A stretch of 64,000 bases of DNA from assembly GCF_029607905.1 (NCBI RefSeq), contig NZ_JAPHEH010000001.1:401530-465529 (forward strand). Reading direction: 5' to 3'. Of the stretch, positions 54,919-63,649 are shown in pieces. Under the pieces are notes generated by a model, which ran no database searches, was not told the origin of the DNA, and saw only the letters and a list, made by a program, of their open reading frames with translations. Source of the stretch: Thiovibrio frasassiensis (GTDB taxonomy: Bacteria > Desulfobacterota > Desulfobulbia > Desulfobulbales > Desulfurivibrionaceae). Position 1 is the first letter of the stretch, and every line of letters starts with the position of its first letter. The position numbers were made by a program, and so were the translations under genes.

Positions 54919-55638
54919 TCAAGAAATAATTTTCAGATAATCGGCGAAAAAACGGAAAAAATCCTGTTGGATCTGCGCCCGCAACCGCATGGCATCGGCA
55001 AGCATATCCGCGGGCCGCACCACCAGGGAGCGAAAAGAAGCCAGCCACTGCCAGTCTTTTTCCAGCCAAGTGGCGATGTCCTCGATCAGGGCAGCCTGGT
55101 TGTCAAACTGCATCCCGAGGATATGCGGTCTCTGCGCCAAGGAAAAGGCTTCCACCTGGCACTGTTCCGAGGTGGCAAGCAGGGAAAAATGCTTGGGTAA
55201 CGGCTCCAGGACCATCTGGCTATGCCATTTAAAGAGGGGGAGAATCTTGGGAAGATTGACGAAGGCCGGATGTTCCCGGCCATTATGGGTCAGATGCCCC
55301 TGCACAAACCCGATACTCGGCTTCACATTCGGCCCGACCTGGGCACCCAGGACCGAGGCCAGCAGCTGGTGCCCCAGGCAAAACCCCAGTATCGGCTTAT
55401 CCGCAGCAATGGCTCTTTTGATAAACCGTTTTTCCTCGACGAGAAAGGGGAACTTTTCCTCCTCATCAACATTGGGCGCCCCGCCCAAAAGGATAATGCC
55501 GTTGTAGTCATTGAAATCAGGAATCCAATCCTCCCACACCCTGACCACATCAAAGGCAATCAGGTGGGCGTCCAGCGCAGCCAAGAGCAGCCGGCCGGGT
55601 TCTGCCCAGGAAGTATGTTGCAGGATGAGAAATTTCAT
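54919..55638 (-). CDS. Class I glutamine amidotransferase-like protein with altered triad
   Basis: 239 aa. The oxyanion strand and nucleophile are seen (ILLGGAPNVDEE, then LGFCLGHQLLASVLGA with Cys about residue 85). The third motif, usually QFHPE, reads GMQFDNQ, so the catalytic His and Glu are not in their normal places. The protein may be inactive or use other residues. The start at 55638 has AGGGGAA upstream. It follows amtB on the same strand after a hairpin. Substrate unknown. Confidence 0.75.
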   Translation of the reverse strand: MKFLILQHTSWAEPGRLLLAALDAHLIAFDVVRVWEDWIPDFNDYNGIILLGGAPNVDEEEKFPFLVEEKRFIKRAIAADKPILGFCLGHQLLASVLGAQVGPNVKPSIGFVQGHLTHNGREHPAFVNLPKILPLFKWHSQMVLEPLPKHFSLLATSEQCQVEAFSLAQRPHILGMQFDNQAALIEDIATWLEKDWQWLASFRSLVVRPADMLADAMRLRAQIQQDFFRFFADYLKIIS

Positions 55639-55714
55639 TGAGACGGTTCCCCTTACAAGTTTGGAGTGACCGGGAAACAAGCCCCCTGATGGTGACGTGA
55701 ACTCTTCAGGAACC

Positions 55715-55754
55715 AAGCGGCACGCTGCGACTATGAGAAGGCAGCGTGCCGCTT
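55715..55754 (-). terminator. Stem-loop downstream of amtB
   Basis: AAGCGGCACGCTGC (55715-55728) pairs perfectly with GCAGCGTGCCGCTT (55741-55754), 12-nt loop. Read on -, it lies 22 bp after the amtB stop. The U tract is poor (TTGGTT), so it may end only part of the transcripts. Confidence 0.65.
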
Positions 55755-55775
55755 GTTATTTTACAGAGACTGCAA

Positions 55776-57107
55776 CTACGCCTGCTTGGATCCCATCTGG
55801 AAGTCAAAGTAGGAATGGCCACCGTGCTCGGCGATATCAAGCCCTTCCATTTCTTCCTCTTCGGTAACGCGCAAGCCGATGACCGCCTTGATGATTTTGA
55901 AGAGGATAAAGCAGGTCCCGAAAGACCAGGCAAAAGCCGTGGCAATACCGATCAACTGGACGCCGACGATGGCAGAAGTTGCCCCTTCGATATTGAAAAG
56001 ACCCGCAGCCAGGGTGCCCCAAGCGCCGCAGACACCGTGGACGGAAACCGCGCCGACCGGATCATCCACGCCAATCCTGTCAAAGAAAAGAACCGCAAGA
56101 ACCACGAGCACTCCGGCGATGGCGCCAATCACGATGGAACTGCCCGGGGTAACGTTGGCGCAGCCGGCGGTAATCCCAACCAGCCCGGCCAGGGCGCCGT
56201 TCAGACTCATGCCGATCTCTGCCTTCTTGAAGATAATCCAAGAAGTGAGCATGCCCATAATACAGCCTGCCGCAGCAGCCAGATTGGTGTTGACAAAGAT
56301 CATGGCGATATCCTTGTTGCCTGCGGTGGTGGATCCGGGATTGAAGCCGAACCAACCAAGCCAGAGGATAAAGACGCCCACGGCGGCCATGGGGATGTTA
56401 TGCCCGGGAATAGCGCGGGGCTTGCCATCTTTCCCGTATTTCCCGAGGCGCGGCCCAAGCACGATGGCCCCGGCCAGGGCTGCCCAGCCGCCGATGGAAT
56501 GCACCACGGTTGAGCCGGCAAAATCGATGAAGCCCATTTTTTCCAGCCAGCCGCCGCCATGAAAGAGGCTGCCCCAGGCCCAGCTGCCGAAGATCGGATA
56601 GATAAAGGCCGAGATCACCGCGCTGTAGAGCAGGTAGCTGACAAATTTAGTCCGCTCGGCCATGGCCCCGGAAACAATGGTCGCGGCCGTAGCGGCAAAC
56701 ACACACTGAAACATCCAGAAAGCCAGAACCCAGGGGTCACCGCCCACGGTGAAGTCACTGAGCATGAAGCCGGTGGTGCCGAACCAGCCCGTGGTGGTCA
56801 CGCCGAACATCAGCCCGAAACCGACGAGCCAGAAGGCAATTGAGCCCACAGCAAAATCCATCAGATTCTTCATCATGATGTTGATTGCATTCTTCGCCCG
56901 GGTGAAACCTGCCTCAACCATGGCAAAACCTGCCTGCATGAAGAAAACCAGGGCAGCTGCCACCAGGGTCCAGACATAATCGAGATGGGTCTGCACCCCC
57001 TTAATGGCCTCGGCATTTGAAGCGATGGTCGGCACAGCTTCCTCCGCCCCAAAGGCGATGGCCGGGACAGCCAGCAAAGCCAGGGCCAGCAGTAATTTCT
57101 TTTTCAT
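55776..57107 (-). CDS. amtB: Ammonium transporter AmtB
   Basis: 443 aa with a signal peptide (residues 1-20, ending IAFG) and about eleven membrane helices. Family motifs: DYVWTLVAAALVFFMQAGFA, FAGSTVVHSIGGWAALAG (first pore His) and SVHGVCGAWGTLAAG (second pore His). The start at 57107 has AGGAGGAG 7 nt upstream; a GTG two codons earlier is less likely. It follows glnK by 62 bp on the same strand, the usual glnK-amtB pairing for ammonium sensing. Confidence 0.96.
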   Translation of the reverse strand: MKKKLLLALALLAVPAIAFGAEEAVPTIASNAEAIKGVQTHLDYVWTLVAAALVFFMQAGFAMVEAGFTRAKNAINIMMKNLMDFAVGSIAFWLVGFGLMFGVTTTGWFGTTGFMLSDFTVGGDPWVLAFWMFQCVFAATAATIVSGAMAERTKFVSYLLYSAVISAFIYPIFGSWAWGSLFHGGGWLEKMGFIDFAGSTVVHSIGGWAALAGAIVLGPRLGKYGKDGKPRAIPGHNIPMAAVGVFILWLGWFGFNPGSTTAGNKDIAMIFVNTNLAAAAGCIMGMLTSWIIFKKAEIGMSLNGALAGLVGITAGCANVTPGSSIVIGAIAGVLVVLAVLFFDRIGVDDPVGAVSVHGVCGAWGTLAAGLFNIEGATSAIVGVQLIGIATAFAWSFGTCFILFKIIKAVIGLRVTEEEEMEGLDIAEHGGHSYFDFQMGSKQA

Positions 57108-57169
57108 TTTCACTCCTCCTTAAATCTCTCATTACGGAAGGCCTGCCCGGCCTCCGTTCCTTAGCCCTG

Positions 57170-57580
<411 letters not shown>

Positions 57581-57591
57581 TTATTGTTTTT

Positions 57592-57606
57592 ACAAGGAAT
57601 GTGCCA
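57592..57606 (-). promoter_or_regulatory. Candidate sigma-54 promoter of glnK-amtB
   Basis: On the minus strand: TGGCAC-ATTCC-TTGT. The -24 part is perfect; the -12 part has T in place of the conserved C. About 84 bp upstream of glnK. No TGT-N10-ACA was found beyond it. The remaining 57607-57790 is AT-rich with no gene on either strand. Confidence 0.5.
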
Positions 57607-57790
57607 CCTCGCTAAAAAAACACAAAAAAACAGACAACGTCTTGATATTAAATAATTTTTCATACAACTATCGGGCCTGCTTGTTTTCAAAAAAAACACA
57701 TAATTGTTTTATTTTTTGTCATGGTCATCTTTTTTATTACACATTTGTAGTCATCTGGCAGGGTGTCCGCACAGAGGGGAAGGGAAAACA

Positions 57791-57967
57791 ATGGCCATCT
57801 TTGACCATGTTCGTGATGTGCTCGAGTCGAACTCCGCCGCCGGAAAAACAATCCCGCCTTTTTACGAAAGGACCATTACAAAAAAGGAATGGCCGGGCCA
57901 GCGGACGATTACGGGCACAATTCCTTCCGTCACTCGGACACCTTGGCCATGCCTGTTTTTCAACTGA
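57791..57967 (+). CDS. Possible 58-aa protein overlapping aat
   Basis: Starts MAIFDHVRDVLESNSAAGKT with AGGGGAAGGGA 5-9 nt upstream, a strong ribosome site, and ends 19 nt inside aat. Short, soluble, no known motif. aat itself has no clear ribosome site, so this frame may serve to couple translation. It could also be a chance frame; the Thr-rich end (TITGTIPSVTRT) looks unconstrained. Confidence 0.4.
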   Translation: MAIFDHVRDVLESNSAAGKTIPPFYERTITKKEWPGQRTITGTIPSVTRTPWPCLFFN

Positions 57968-58632
57968 ACGAAAATTTACTTTTTCCGCCTCCGGCCCTTG
58001 CCCGGGAAGACGGTCTGCTGGCGGTAGGCGGCGACCTCTCGGTGCCGCGTTTGCTTCTCGCCTACCAGAACGGCATTTTCCCCTGGTACTCGCCCGGCGA
58101 CCCGATCCTCTGGTGGTCGCCCAGCCCCCGCCTTGTCCTGATCCCGGAAGAATTTCATCTGCAAAAACGCTTAGCCCGCACCATCCGGCAGCACCGTTTC
58201 GAGATCACCTTTGACACCGATTTCGCCGCGGTTATTCGCGCCTGCGCCCAAACCCGCACCAGCAAGGGAGAAGGCACCTGGTTGGACGAAACGATGATCG
58301 AGGCATACTGCCGGCTGCATGCTCTGGGCTACGCCCATTCGGTGGAATGTCGTCAGAAAGGGGAACTGGTCGGCGGCTTGTACGGGGTAGCGCTGGGAGG
58401 GGTGTTTTTCGGGGAATCCATGTTCAGTGTGGTGCGCGACAGCTCAAAGGCAGGATTGGCCGCCCTGGTTGAGCGGTTGCGAGGATGGGATTTTGCGATG
58501 ATTGATTGCCAGGTCGGCACCGGCCACCTGCAGCGATTGGGGGCCAGGGAGATTTCCGGAGAGGAGTTTTCCGCCCGGCTGGCGGACGCGCTGGAGATGG
58601 CACCCCACCAAGGCAGATGGAGCACCCCCTAA
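57949..58632 (+). CDS. aat: Leucyl/phenylalanyl-tRNA-protein transferase
   Basis: 227 aa. Adds Leu or Phe from aminoacyl-tRNA to proteins with N-terminal Arg or Lys, marking them for ClpAP. Family motifs: LLFPPPALAREDGLLAVGGD, YQNGIFPWYSPGDPILWWSP, TWLDETMIEAYCRLHALGYA and the C-terminal MFSVVRDSSKAGL then DCQVGTGHLQRLGA. The start at 57949 fits the family length. No clpA or clpS is next to it. Convergent with gluQ (8-bp gap). Confidence 0.95.
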   Translation: MPVFQLNENLLFPPPALAREDGLLAVGGDLSVPRLLLAYQNGIFPWYSPGDPILWWSPSPRLVLIPEEFHLQKRLARTIRQHRFEITFDTDFAAVIRACAQTRTSKGEGTWLDETMIEAYCRLHALGYAHSVECRQKGELVGGLYGVALGGVFFGESMFSVVRDSSKAGLAALVERLRGWDFAMIDCQVGTGHLQRLGAREISGEEFSARLADALEMAPHQGRWSTP

Positions 58633-58640
58633 AAAAGCGC

Positions 58641-59513
58641 TCAAACCGTTTGGCAAAATTTGCGGAGCAGATCCTCAAGGGTAACAATGTCGGCCGGATC
58701 CAGCCCTGCCTGCCGTGCCACGACCCGATACACCTGCGCCGAGGAAACCCCTGTCTCCCGCAGGGCGGCAAGGGAGAGGGCATCGTCCGACTTGGAGAGC
58801 TTTCGGCCATCCTCACCCCGGATGAGCGGGTGATGGAGGAAGCGGGTTGCCGCAAAGAGATTGTCCCCATGCAAGCGGGCAAGAAAAAGCTGGGCAGCGG
58901 TGGAGGCGAGGAGATCCTGACCGCGGACAATGCAATTGATCCGGTCATCAAGATCATCGACCAGACTGACCAGTTGATAGGCGGGAAGATCCTCCTTCCG
59001 CCAGAGCACAAAATCCCCCATCTCCTTGCACAGGGCGACCTCCTGCCCCTCCACCCGGAACACGCTCCCCTCCGAAACCCGCACCCGGAGCGCCTCTCCC
59101 GGCATAGGCCCTCCGGCGCGGCTCCGGCAGAACCCAGGATACACCCCATCCACCGCGTGTTCCCTGATCTTGCTCCGCGAGCAACCGCAGGGATAGAGAT
59201 GCCCGAGGCGGTCAAGTTCGGCCAAAAATTCACGGTACCGCTCCAGCCGAAGCTGCTGGGAAAACCGGCGACAAAAATCATCCGGGCCGGTCGGGCCCTC
59301 ATCCCAGGTAAGCTTGAGCCAATCGAGCTGGCGGAAGATATCCTCAAGATATTCCTGCTTGGCGCGAAGGCAATCGGCGTCATCGATGCGCAGCCGCAAC
59401 GTGCCGCCCGCCTTGCGCACCATCAGCCAGGTGAGGATAAAATTGACCGCGTTGCCGAGATGGAGCAGGCCGCTGGGGGTGGGAGCAATGCGGGAACGGA
59501 GCATCATGTGCAT
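58641..59513 (-). CDS. gluQ: Glutamyl-Q tRNA(Asp) synthetase-like enzyme
   Basis: 290 aa, the catalytic half of a glutamyl-tRNA synthetase without an anticodon-binding domain. HIGH-like motif in RIAPTPSGLLHLGNA; KMSKS-like motif GRKLSKSDD. A zinc-binding site typical of GluQ is seen as YPCGCSRSKI with later Tyr/Cys (YPGFCRSR). GluQ loads Glu on queuosine of tRNA(Asp). Starts at the next ATGs (59507, 59504) are also possible. Confidence 0.85.
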   Translation of the reverse strand: MHMMLRSRIAPTPSGLLHLGNAVNFILTWLMVRKAGGTLRLRIDDADCLRAKQEYLEDIFRQLDWLKLTWDEGPTGPDDFCRRFSQQLRLERYREFLAELDRLGHLYPCGCSRSKIREHAVDGVYPGFCRSRAGGPMPGEALRVRVSEGSVFRVEGQEVALCKEMGDFVLWRKEDLPAYQLVSLVDDLDDRINCIVRGQDLLASTAAQLFLARLHGDNLFAATRFLHHPLIRGEDGRKLSKSDDALSLAALRETGVSSAQVYRVVARQAGLDPADIVTLEDLLRKFCQTV

Positions 59514-59541
59514 TCTCTAACTAATGACGGGTAAGCCCAAA

Positions 59542-59651
59542 AGTAAACGGCCACAGGGTGCCGCAGATGCAAGGAAGAGGCCTGCGAAGTGTGCAATTGC
59601 ACATAAGCAGACCGATGACGCGGCAGATGCGGTGCCATGTGGCCGTTTACT
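59542..59651. repeat. Palindromic repeat element between gluQ and the DUF3786 gene
   Basis: Outer arms AGTAAACGGCCACA (59542-59555) and 59638-59651 pair perfectly (14 bp). The centre holds the palindrome TGTGCAATTGCACA. GCAGATGC occurs twice in direct order near the arms. The right arm runs into the stop codon of the DUF3786 gene. The CCGCAGATGC core is shared with the hairpin at 53214. Confidence 0.75.
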
Positions 59652-60469
59652 CAGAAGAGCTTGCCGTCTCGGCTGTGCCGGAGAATGAGCTGGCGAAACA
59701 TCTCGATAATGCCACGGGCCAGCAGGTTGACGGATTGGGCATTGATATTCTCGCCGGCCGTCCGGTCGAGCAGGATGTTCAATTTTGAGGGAAACCCCTC
59801 TTCCGGCTCCCAGTAGTTGATCAAAAAAGGCACCTTGGGCAGGGGCAGGATCACGAGAGAATGGTCCGCCCCTCCGGACAGGGTTGCCGGTTTTGCCCCG
59901 AAAAGGTGGAGCATCTCAAAAACCAGATCGCTGTGGGCATCGGCCAGCTGCCGCAAAGGTTCTTCGCAGCGGTGGCTGAAGTATTGGCTCCACTCCGAGG
60001 CGCCGGGCAAGGTGCTGTATGGGACCCACTCGCCCAGGGGTTCCTTGCCCTGACATACAATAACATAATGGAGCAGGGGAACATAAACCCAGTGATTGAG
60101 ATGGCATTCGGAAACCATTTCTCCCGCCGGGGTGATAATAAAATCCTTCCCCAGAGAGTTGATCGCCAGATTCCCATCCACCAGCCTCGCGCCAAGACAC
60201 GGGGCACGGAGAGAAAAATCAAGCCCGGCCACTTGCTGCTGCAGCTGGCTGATGGCCTGCTGATGGTCGTCTTCCAGGGAGCGGCGCTGGACAATATTCT
60301 GGCTCAGCCGAGCCATGGCGGCAGGGTCGAGATAGGGACAGGCAACCAGCTTTTTTTGTCCCTGGAGCACAGCAGCGGCAAAAGCCATGCAGGACGGAAC
60401 CCCGCACTCGCCGCAATTGGTCTTGGCCAAGGCACCATAGATCTCCAGAGGATTTTTTATCTCGGACAT
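59651..60469 (-). CDS. DUF3786-like protein with N-terminal 4Fe-4S motif
   Basis: 272 aa. Residues about 10-45 read AKTNCGECGVPSCMAFAAAV, with a further Cys in VACPYL, a [4Fe-4S] domain like that of the corrinoid iron-sulfur protein large subunit. The remaining part resembles the DUF3786 family seen in anaerobes (HWVYVPLLHYVIVC, LPKVPFLINYWEPEEGFPS, LNILLDRTAGENI). Cytoplasmic. Such proteins are linked to one-carbon or electron-transfer metabolism, but no partner is seen here. Confidence 0.75.
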   Translation of the reverse strand: MSEIKNPLEIYGALAKTNCGECGVPSCMAFAAAVLQGQKKLVACPYLDPAAMARLSQNIVQRRSLEDDHQQAISQLQQQVAGLDFSLRAPCLGARLVDGNLAINSLGKDFIITPAGEMVSECHLNHWVYVPLLHYVIVCQGKEPLGEWVPYSTLPGASEWSQYFSHRCEEPLRQLADAHSDLVFEMLHLFGAKPATLSGGADHSLVILPLPKVPFLINYWEPEEGFPSKLNILLDRTAGENINAQSVNLLARGIIEMFRQLILRHSRDGKLF

Positions 60470-60580
60470 GCGCTGTGCTTCTCGAAAAAATTCATATTTT
60501 CAATCGCTCCGTTTTACACCGCCCATAAAAAAAGAGGCCGCCAGGCCCCTTTTTCACACGCAGCCTGTCACCCAAAACAA

Positions 60581-61633
60581 TCAGGCAAGCTTGTTCCAGC
60601 TTGCGGATTTCTTGAAACCGCCATCCTGGGCAACGACAAAACATTCGCAGCCCGGCAGACTGTCGGCAAAACGAATCCCATCAGCGGGCGACATAACCAT
60701 GATCCCGGTGGCCAGGGCATCGACATCCATAACCGAAGCCCCCTTCACCGTCACGCTGGTAGCAAGCCTCGGGGAATGGCCGGTTTGGGGGGTGACGATG
60801 TGGTGGAACATTTTCTCCCGGTCATAAAACACCTCATAGCTGCCGGAGGTGGAGATGGCCCCGGTACCCATGGCCAAGACCTCGGGATAGGCTTTCTGCT
60901 TGGCCGGATCCTGGATGGCCACGGACCAGGGCTTGCCCTTGGCTGCCGTCCCGCTGGTGCGGATATCACCGCTGCAGTTGATGAGATGATTGGTGATCCC
61001 CTTGTCCACAAGCAGCGCGGAAACCCGGTCAACGATATAGCCGGGAGCGATACCGTCCAGGGTGATACCCATGCCCTGCTTGGCAAAAGAGATGTCGCCG
61101 CCCGCAAAGCGAATATGCTCGGAACCGACCTTCGGCAGGAGTGCACTGATCTCCGCCTCCGAGGGTTTCACCCCGGCAGCGAAACGATCCTGGTAGAGAT
61201 CGATCAGAGGCTTGACCGTAATATCAAAGGCTCCGCCGCTCGTCCGGTGATGATACAGAGAGCGGGCCACAACCTCGAGAAGTTCGGGCGGCGCCTTGGG
61301 CAAAACCCCGGTACTGTTGAGCTGCGATACCGGAGTGCTGGAATCATGGCGGCTCAACAGCTTGCCCAACCGATCAATTTCCTCCCAGGCAAGACCAATG
61401 GCGTTTTCCGCCTCATCCCGTGAGGAATGGATGGCGGTAATGGACAAAAAAGAACCCATGGAAAGCCTGGTCGAAGAGACCTTGTACTCCTTGGGGCCGA
61501 AAAGTATCGCCTCAGCCCGGGCAGCAGGCAGCAGGGCCACAGTGGCAGCGCCAAGACCAAGAAGGCCGGAGAGCTTTAACAAGGATCTTCTCTGCTGATT
61601 GCACGGGTGCGGCATGGTCGATTTATTCTTCAT
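60581..61633 (-). CDS. apbE: FAD:protein FMN transferase ApbE
   Basis: 350 aa. Tat-type signal (QQRRSLLKLSG, cleavage near AARA, residue 40), then the ApbE domain: MGSFLSITAIH, FDITVKPLID, ITLDGIAPGYIVDRV (Mg/FAD site), INCSGDIRTSG and GSYEVFYD. It transfers FMN from FAD to Thr of exported flavoproteins, here most likely RnfG and RnfD. GAGGG lies before the start. It ends the rnf gene run on -, 92 bp after rnfB. Confidence 0.93.
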   Translation of the reverse strand: MKNKSTMPHPCNQQRRSLLKLSGLLGLGAATVALLPAARAEAILFGPKEYKVSSTRLSMGSFLSITAIHSSRDEAENAIGLAWEEIDRLGKLLSRHDSSTPVSQLNSTGVLPKAPPELLEVVARSLYHHRTSGGAFDITVKPLIDLYQDRFAAGVKPSEAEISALLPKVGSEHIRFAGGDISFAKQGMGITLDGIAPGYIVDRVSALLVDKGITNHLINCSGDIRTSGTAAKGKPWSVAIQDPAKQKAYPEVLAMGTGAISTSGSYEVFYDREKMFHHIVTPQTGHSPRLATSVTVKGASVMDVDALATGIMVMSPADGIRFADSLPGCECFVVAQDGGFKKSASWNKLA

Positions 61634-61725
61634 TGTTTCCCTCTCTCAAGGCGATAAAAAAAGGATTGGGGGAGACTCCCCTTTCGCCCTTCACTTTAAA
61701 CTTTTCACGCATCATTTTTCACGAT

Positions 61726-62598
61726 CTAGGAAGCCATCTTCAGCCCTTCCGGCTGACGGGCAATTGCCGCTCTCCCCTCATATTTCCGCATGATATTGCG
61801 GGGACATTTTTCCACACAGATCTCCTGGCATTCCGCACCATAGGCGATGCATTTCGGGTGATCGACAACGATCAACCCGTCGGTATACGCAACGGCTTCG
61901 GCCGGACATTTCTTCACGCACATCTGACAGGAGATACAGCCCACCTCGCAGACCTTGCGGACATTCTTGCCAAGATCCTTGGTGGAGCACGGCACATACA
62001 CCCTGGCCTTGAGGCTCATGAGTTCGATAACCCGCTTGGGACAGGCGCGGACGCAAGTGCCGCAGGCCACACACTTGTCGGGGTTCACCACCGGAAAGCT
62101 GTCCACCATGGTAATGGCATCAAAGGGACAGCTCGCGGCGCATTCACCGAGACCGATACAGGAATAGTTACAGGATGACGGCCCGCCGAAACCGAGATTG
62201 GCCGCGGTGCAGGAGGCAAAGCCAATATACTCATGCTTGTGGCTGACCCGCCCTTCCTTGCGGGAACAGCGAACCAGGGCGATCATATCCTCTAGCTCCG
62301 CCATCTTCTTGCCGGTGAGGAGGGCCACCCGCTCGGCAACCTTTTCCTTGCCGGGATAACACAGATTGGGCGGGACTTCCGGATTGGTGACCACCGCGAT
62401 GGCGTATCCCTCGCAGCCGGGATAACCGCAGCCGCCGCACTGGGCGCCGGCCAAAGACTCCAGGACCTCTTCGATCAGGGGGTTTGCCTCAACCGCGAAT
62501 CTATGCGCCGCCAGGGCCAGGCCTATGCCGAAGAAGAGGCCGATGCAGCCCAGAAGAGCGATGCCCCCCAGGGCGAGTTTTACTAATGCTGGATCCAT
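61726..62598 (-). CDS. rnfB: Rnf complex subunit RnfB (multi-cluster ferredoxin)
   Basis: 290 aa. One N-terminal membrane helix (about residues 7-30), then a [4Fe-4S] domain (AGAQCGGCGYPGCEGYA), then several ferredoxin-type motifs: CIGLGECAASCPFDAI, CVACGTCVRACPKRVI, CISCQMCVKKCPAEAV and a last CQEICVEKCPRNI. It takes electrons from soluble ferredoxin for the complex. Extra Cys in VRCSRK may hold another site. The tail beyond the last cluster is short. Confidence 0.95.
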   Translation of the reverse strand: MDPALVKLALGGIALLGCIGLFFGIGLALAAHRFAVEANPLIEEVLESLAGAQCGGCGYPGCEGYAIAVVTNPEVPPNLCYPGKEKVAERVALLTGKKMAELEDMIALVRCSRKEGRVSHKHEYIGFASCTAANLGFGGPSSCNYSCIGLGECAASCPFDAITMVDSFPVVNPDKCVACGTCVRACPKRVIELMSLKARVYVPCSTKDLGKNVRKVCEVGCISCQMCVKKCPAEAVAYTDGLIVVDHPKCIAYGAECQEICVEKCPRNIMRKYEGRAAIARQPEGLKMAS

Positions 62599-62698
62599 TT
62601 ACACACCTACCCCACGTAAACCGCAGAAAATTATTCCTAAACCACCAAGCCGTTACAGGAGAACATCTTGCAAAAACGAGGTTCTTGCCTAACGGCTC

Positions 62699-63646
62699 CT
62701 AAAAAAGAGTGAGCCCGGAGAATCCGAGAAACGCCAGGGCAAACTGTCCGGCAACAATAAAGGCAATGGGCACGCCCTTGAAGGTCGTCGGAATATTGGC
62801 CAGCTCCATCCTCTCCCGCACCGAACTCATCAGATAGAGGGCCAGAAGAAAGCCGCCACCTGCCCCCAGGGCAAGCATGAAGGACTCGAGAAAATTGTAT
62901 TCGTTGTCAGCCAAGATCAGCGGCACCGCGATGATCACGCAGTTGGCGATAACCAGCACCAGATAGACGCCGAAGGCATTGAACAGGGCGGGGTTCACCT
63001 TGCGCAACACCGTGTCCACCGCCTGGACGGTGAGGGAGACCAGGCCGATGAAGACCACGATCTGGAGAAAATTCAGGTCATAGGGCTTGAGGATGAACTG
63101 ATAAAAAAACCAGCTCATGATGGCGCTGACCACGATGACCATGGTGAAGGTGAGCCCCATGCCCTTGGCGGTATCCTTTCGCTTGGAGGTGCCGAAAAAG
63201 ACGCAAAGGCCGAGATACTTGGTGAAAACAAAGTTGTTGATCAAAAGCGCGCTGACCAGAATGGAAAGCAGGTAGCCGAGATAGGGCTTCATCACCTTAA
63301 AGGTCGCCGCCGCCCCGCTTTCGTCGAGACTCTTGATGGTGACCACATGGGGCAGCCTGGCGTTGAGCGGCTCCTTAAAACTCAGGGTGGCGGTTTTCTG
63401 GTCATCGGCAAGAACGACCTTCGCCAGCTCCAGCTTGATGTCCGGATCCTGCTCCTCGTACACCTGGTAGTTTGCCGGATCCTCAACCACCGCCCGATCC
63501 ACGGGTGCAGCAAAGGTGACAACCATCTCGTTCTTCGCCTTGCCGAAGGACTTTCCGGCAATCAATTCCTGGGCCTGCGCCGGAAGCGGCAGGCTCAGGA
63601 GCAGAACGAGAGAAAGCAGTATCCGTTTGATCGTAATTGTCTTCAT
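62699..63646 (-). CDS. rnfA: RnfA with an N-terminal exported Ig-like extension
   Basis: 315 aa, against about 190 for typical RnfA. Residues 1-26 form a signal peptide (ending PAQAQ). Residues about 30-118 form a beta-rich Ig-like domain (MVVTFAAPVDRAVVEDPANY, KTATLSFKEPL). From about 121 the normal six-helix RnfA follows: LLINNFVFTKYLGLCVFFG, AVDTVLRKVNPALFNAFGVY and LALGAGGGFLLALYLMSSV. The extension would sit on the periplasmic side. Three bases separate it from rnfE. Confidence 0.93.
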   Translation of the reverse strand: MKTITIKRILLSLVLLLSLPLPAQAQELIAGKSFGKAKNEMVVTFAAPVDRAVVEDPANYQVYEEQDPDIKLELAKVVLADDQKTATLSFKEPLNARLPHVVTIKSLDESGAAATFKVMKPYLGYLLSILVSALLINNFVFTKYLGLCVFFGTSKRKDTAKGMGLTFTMVIVVSAIMSWFFYQFILKPYDLNFLQIVVFIGLVSLTVQAVDTVLRKVNPALFNAFGVYLVLVIANCVIIAVPLILADNEYNFLESFMLALGAGGGFLLALYLMSSVRERMELANIPTTFKGVPIAFIVAGQFALAFLGFSGLTLF

Positions 63647-63649
63647 GGT

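Noticed and set aside
57592-57780. NifA site upstream of glnK
   Set aside because: The nearest TGT/ACA pair has an 11-bp spacer inside an A-tract, so it is likely chance; the -12 element also has T for C.
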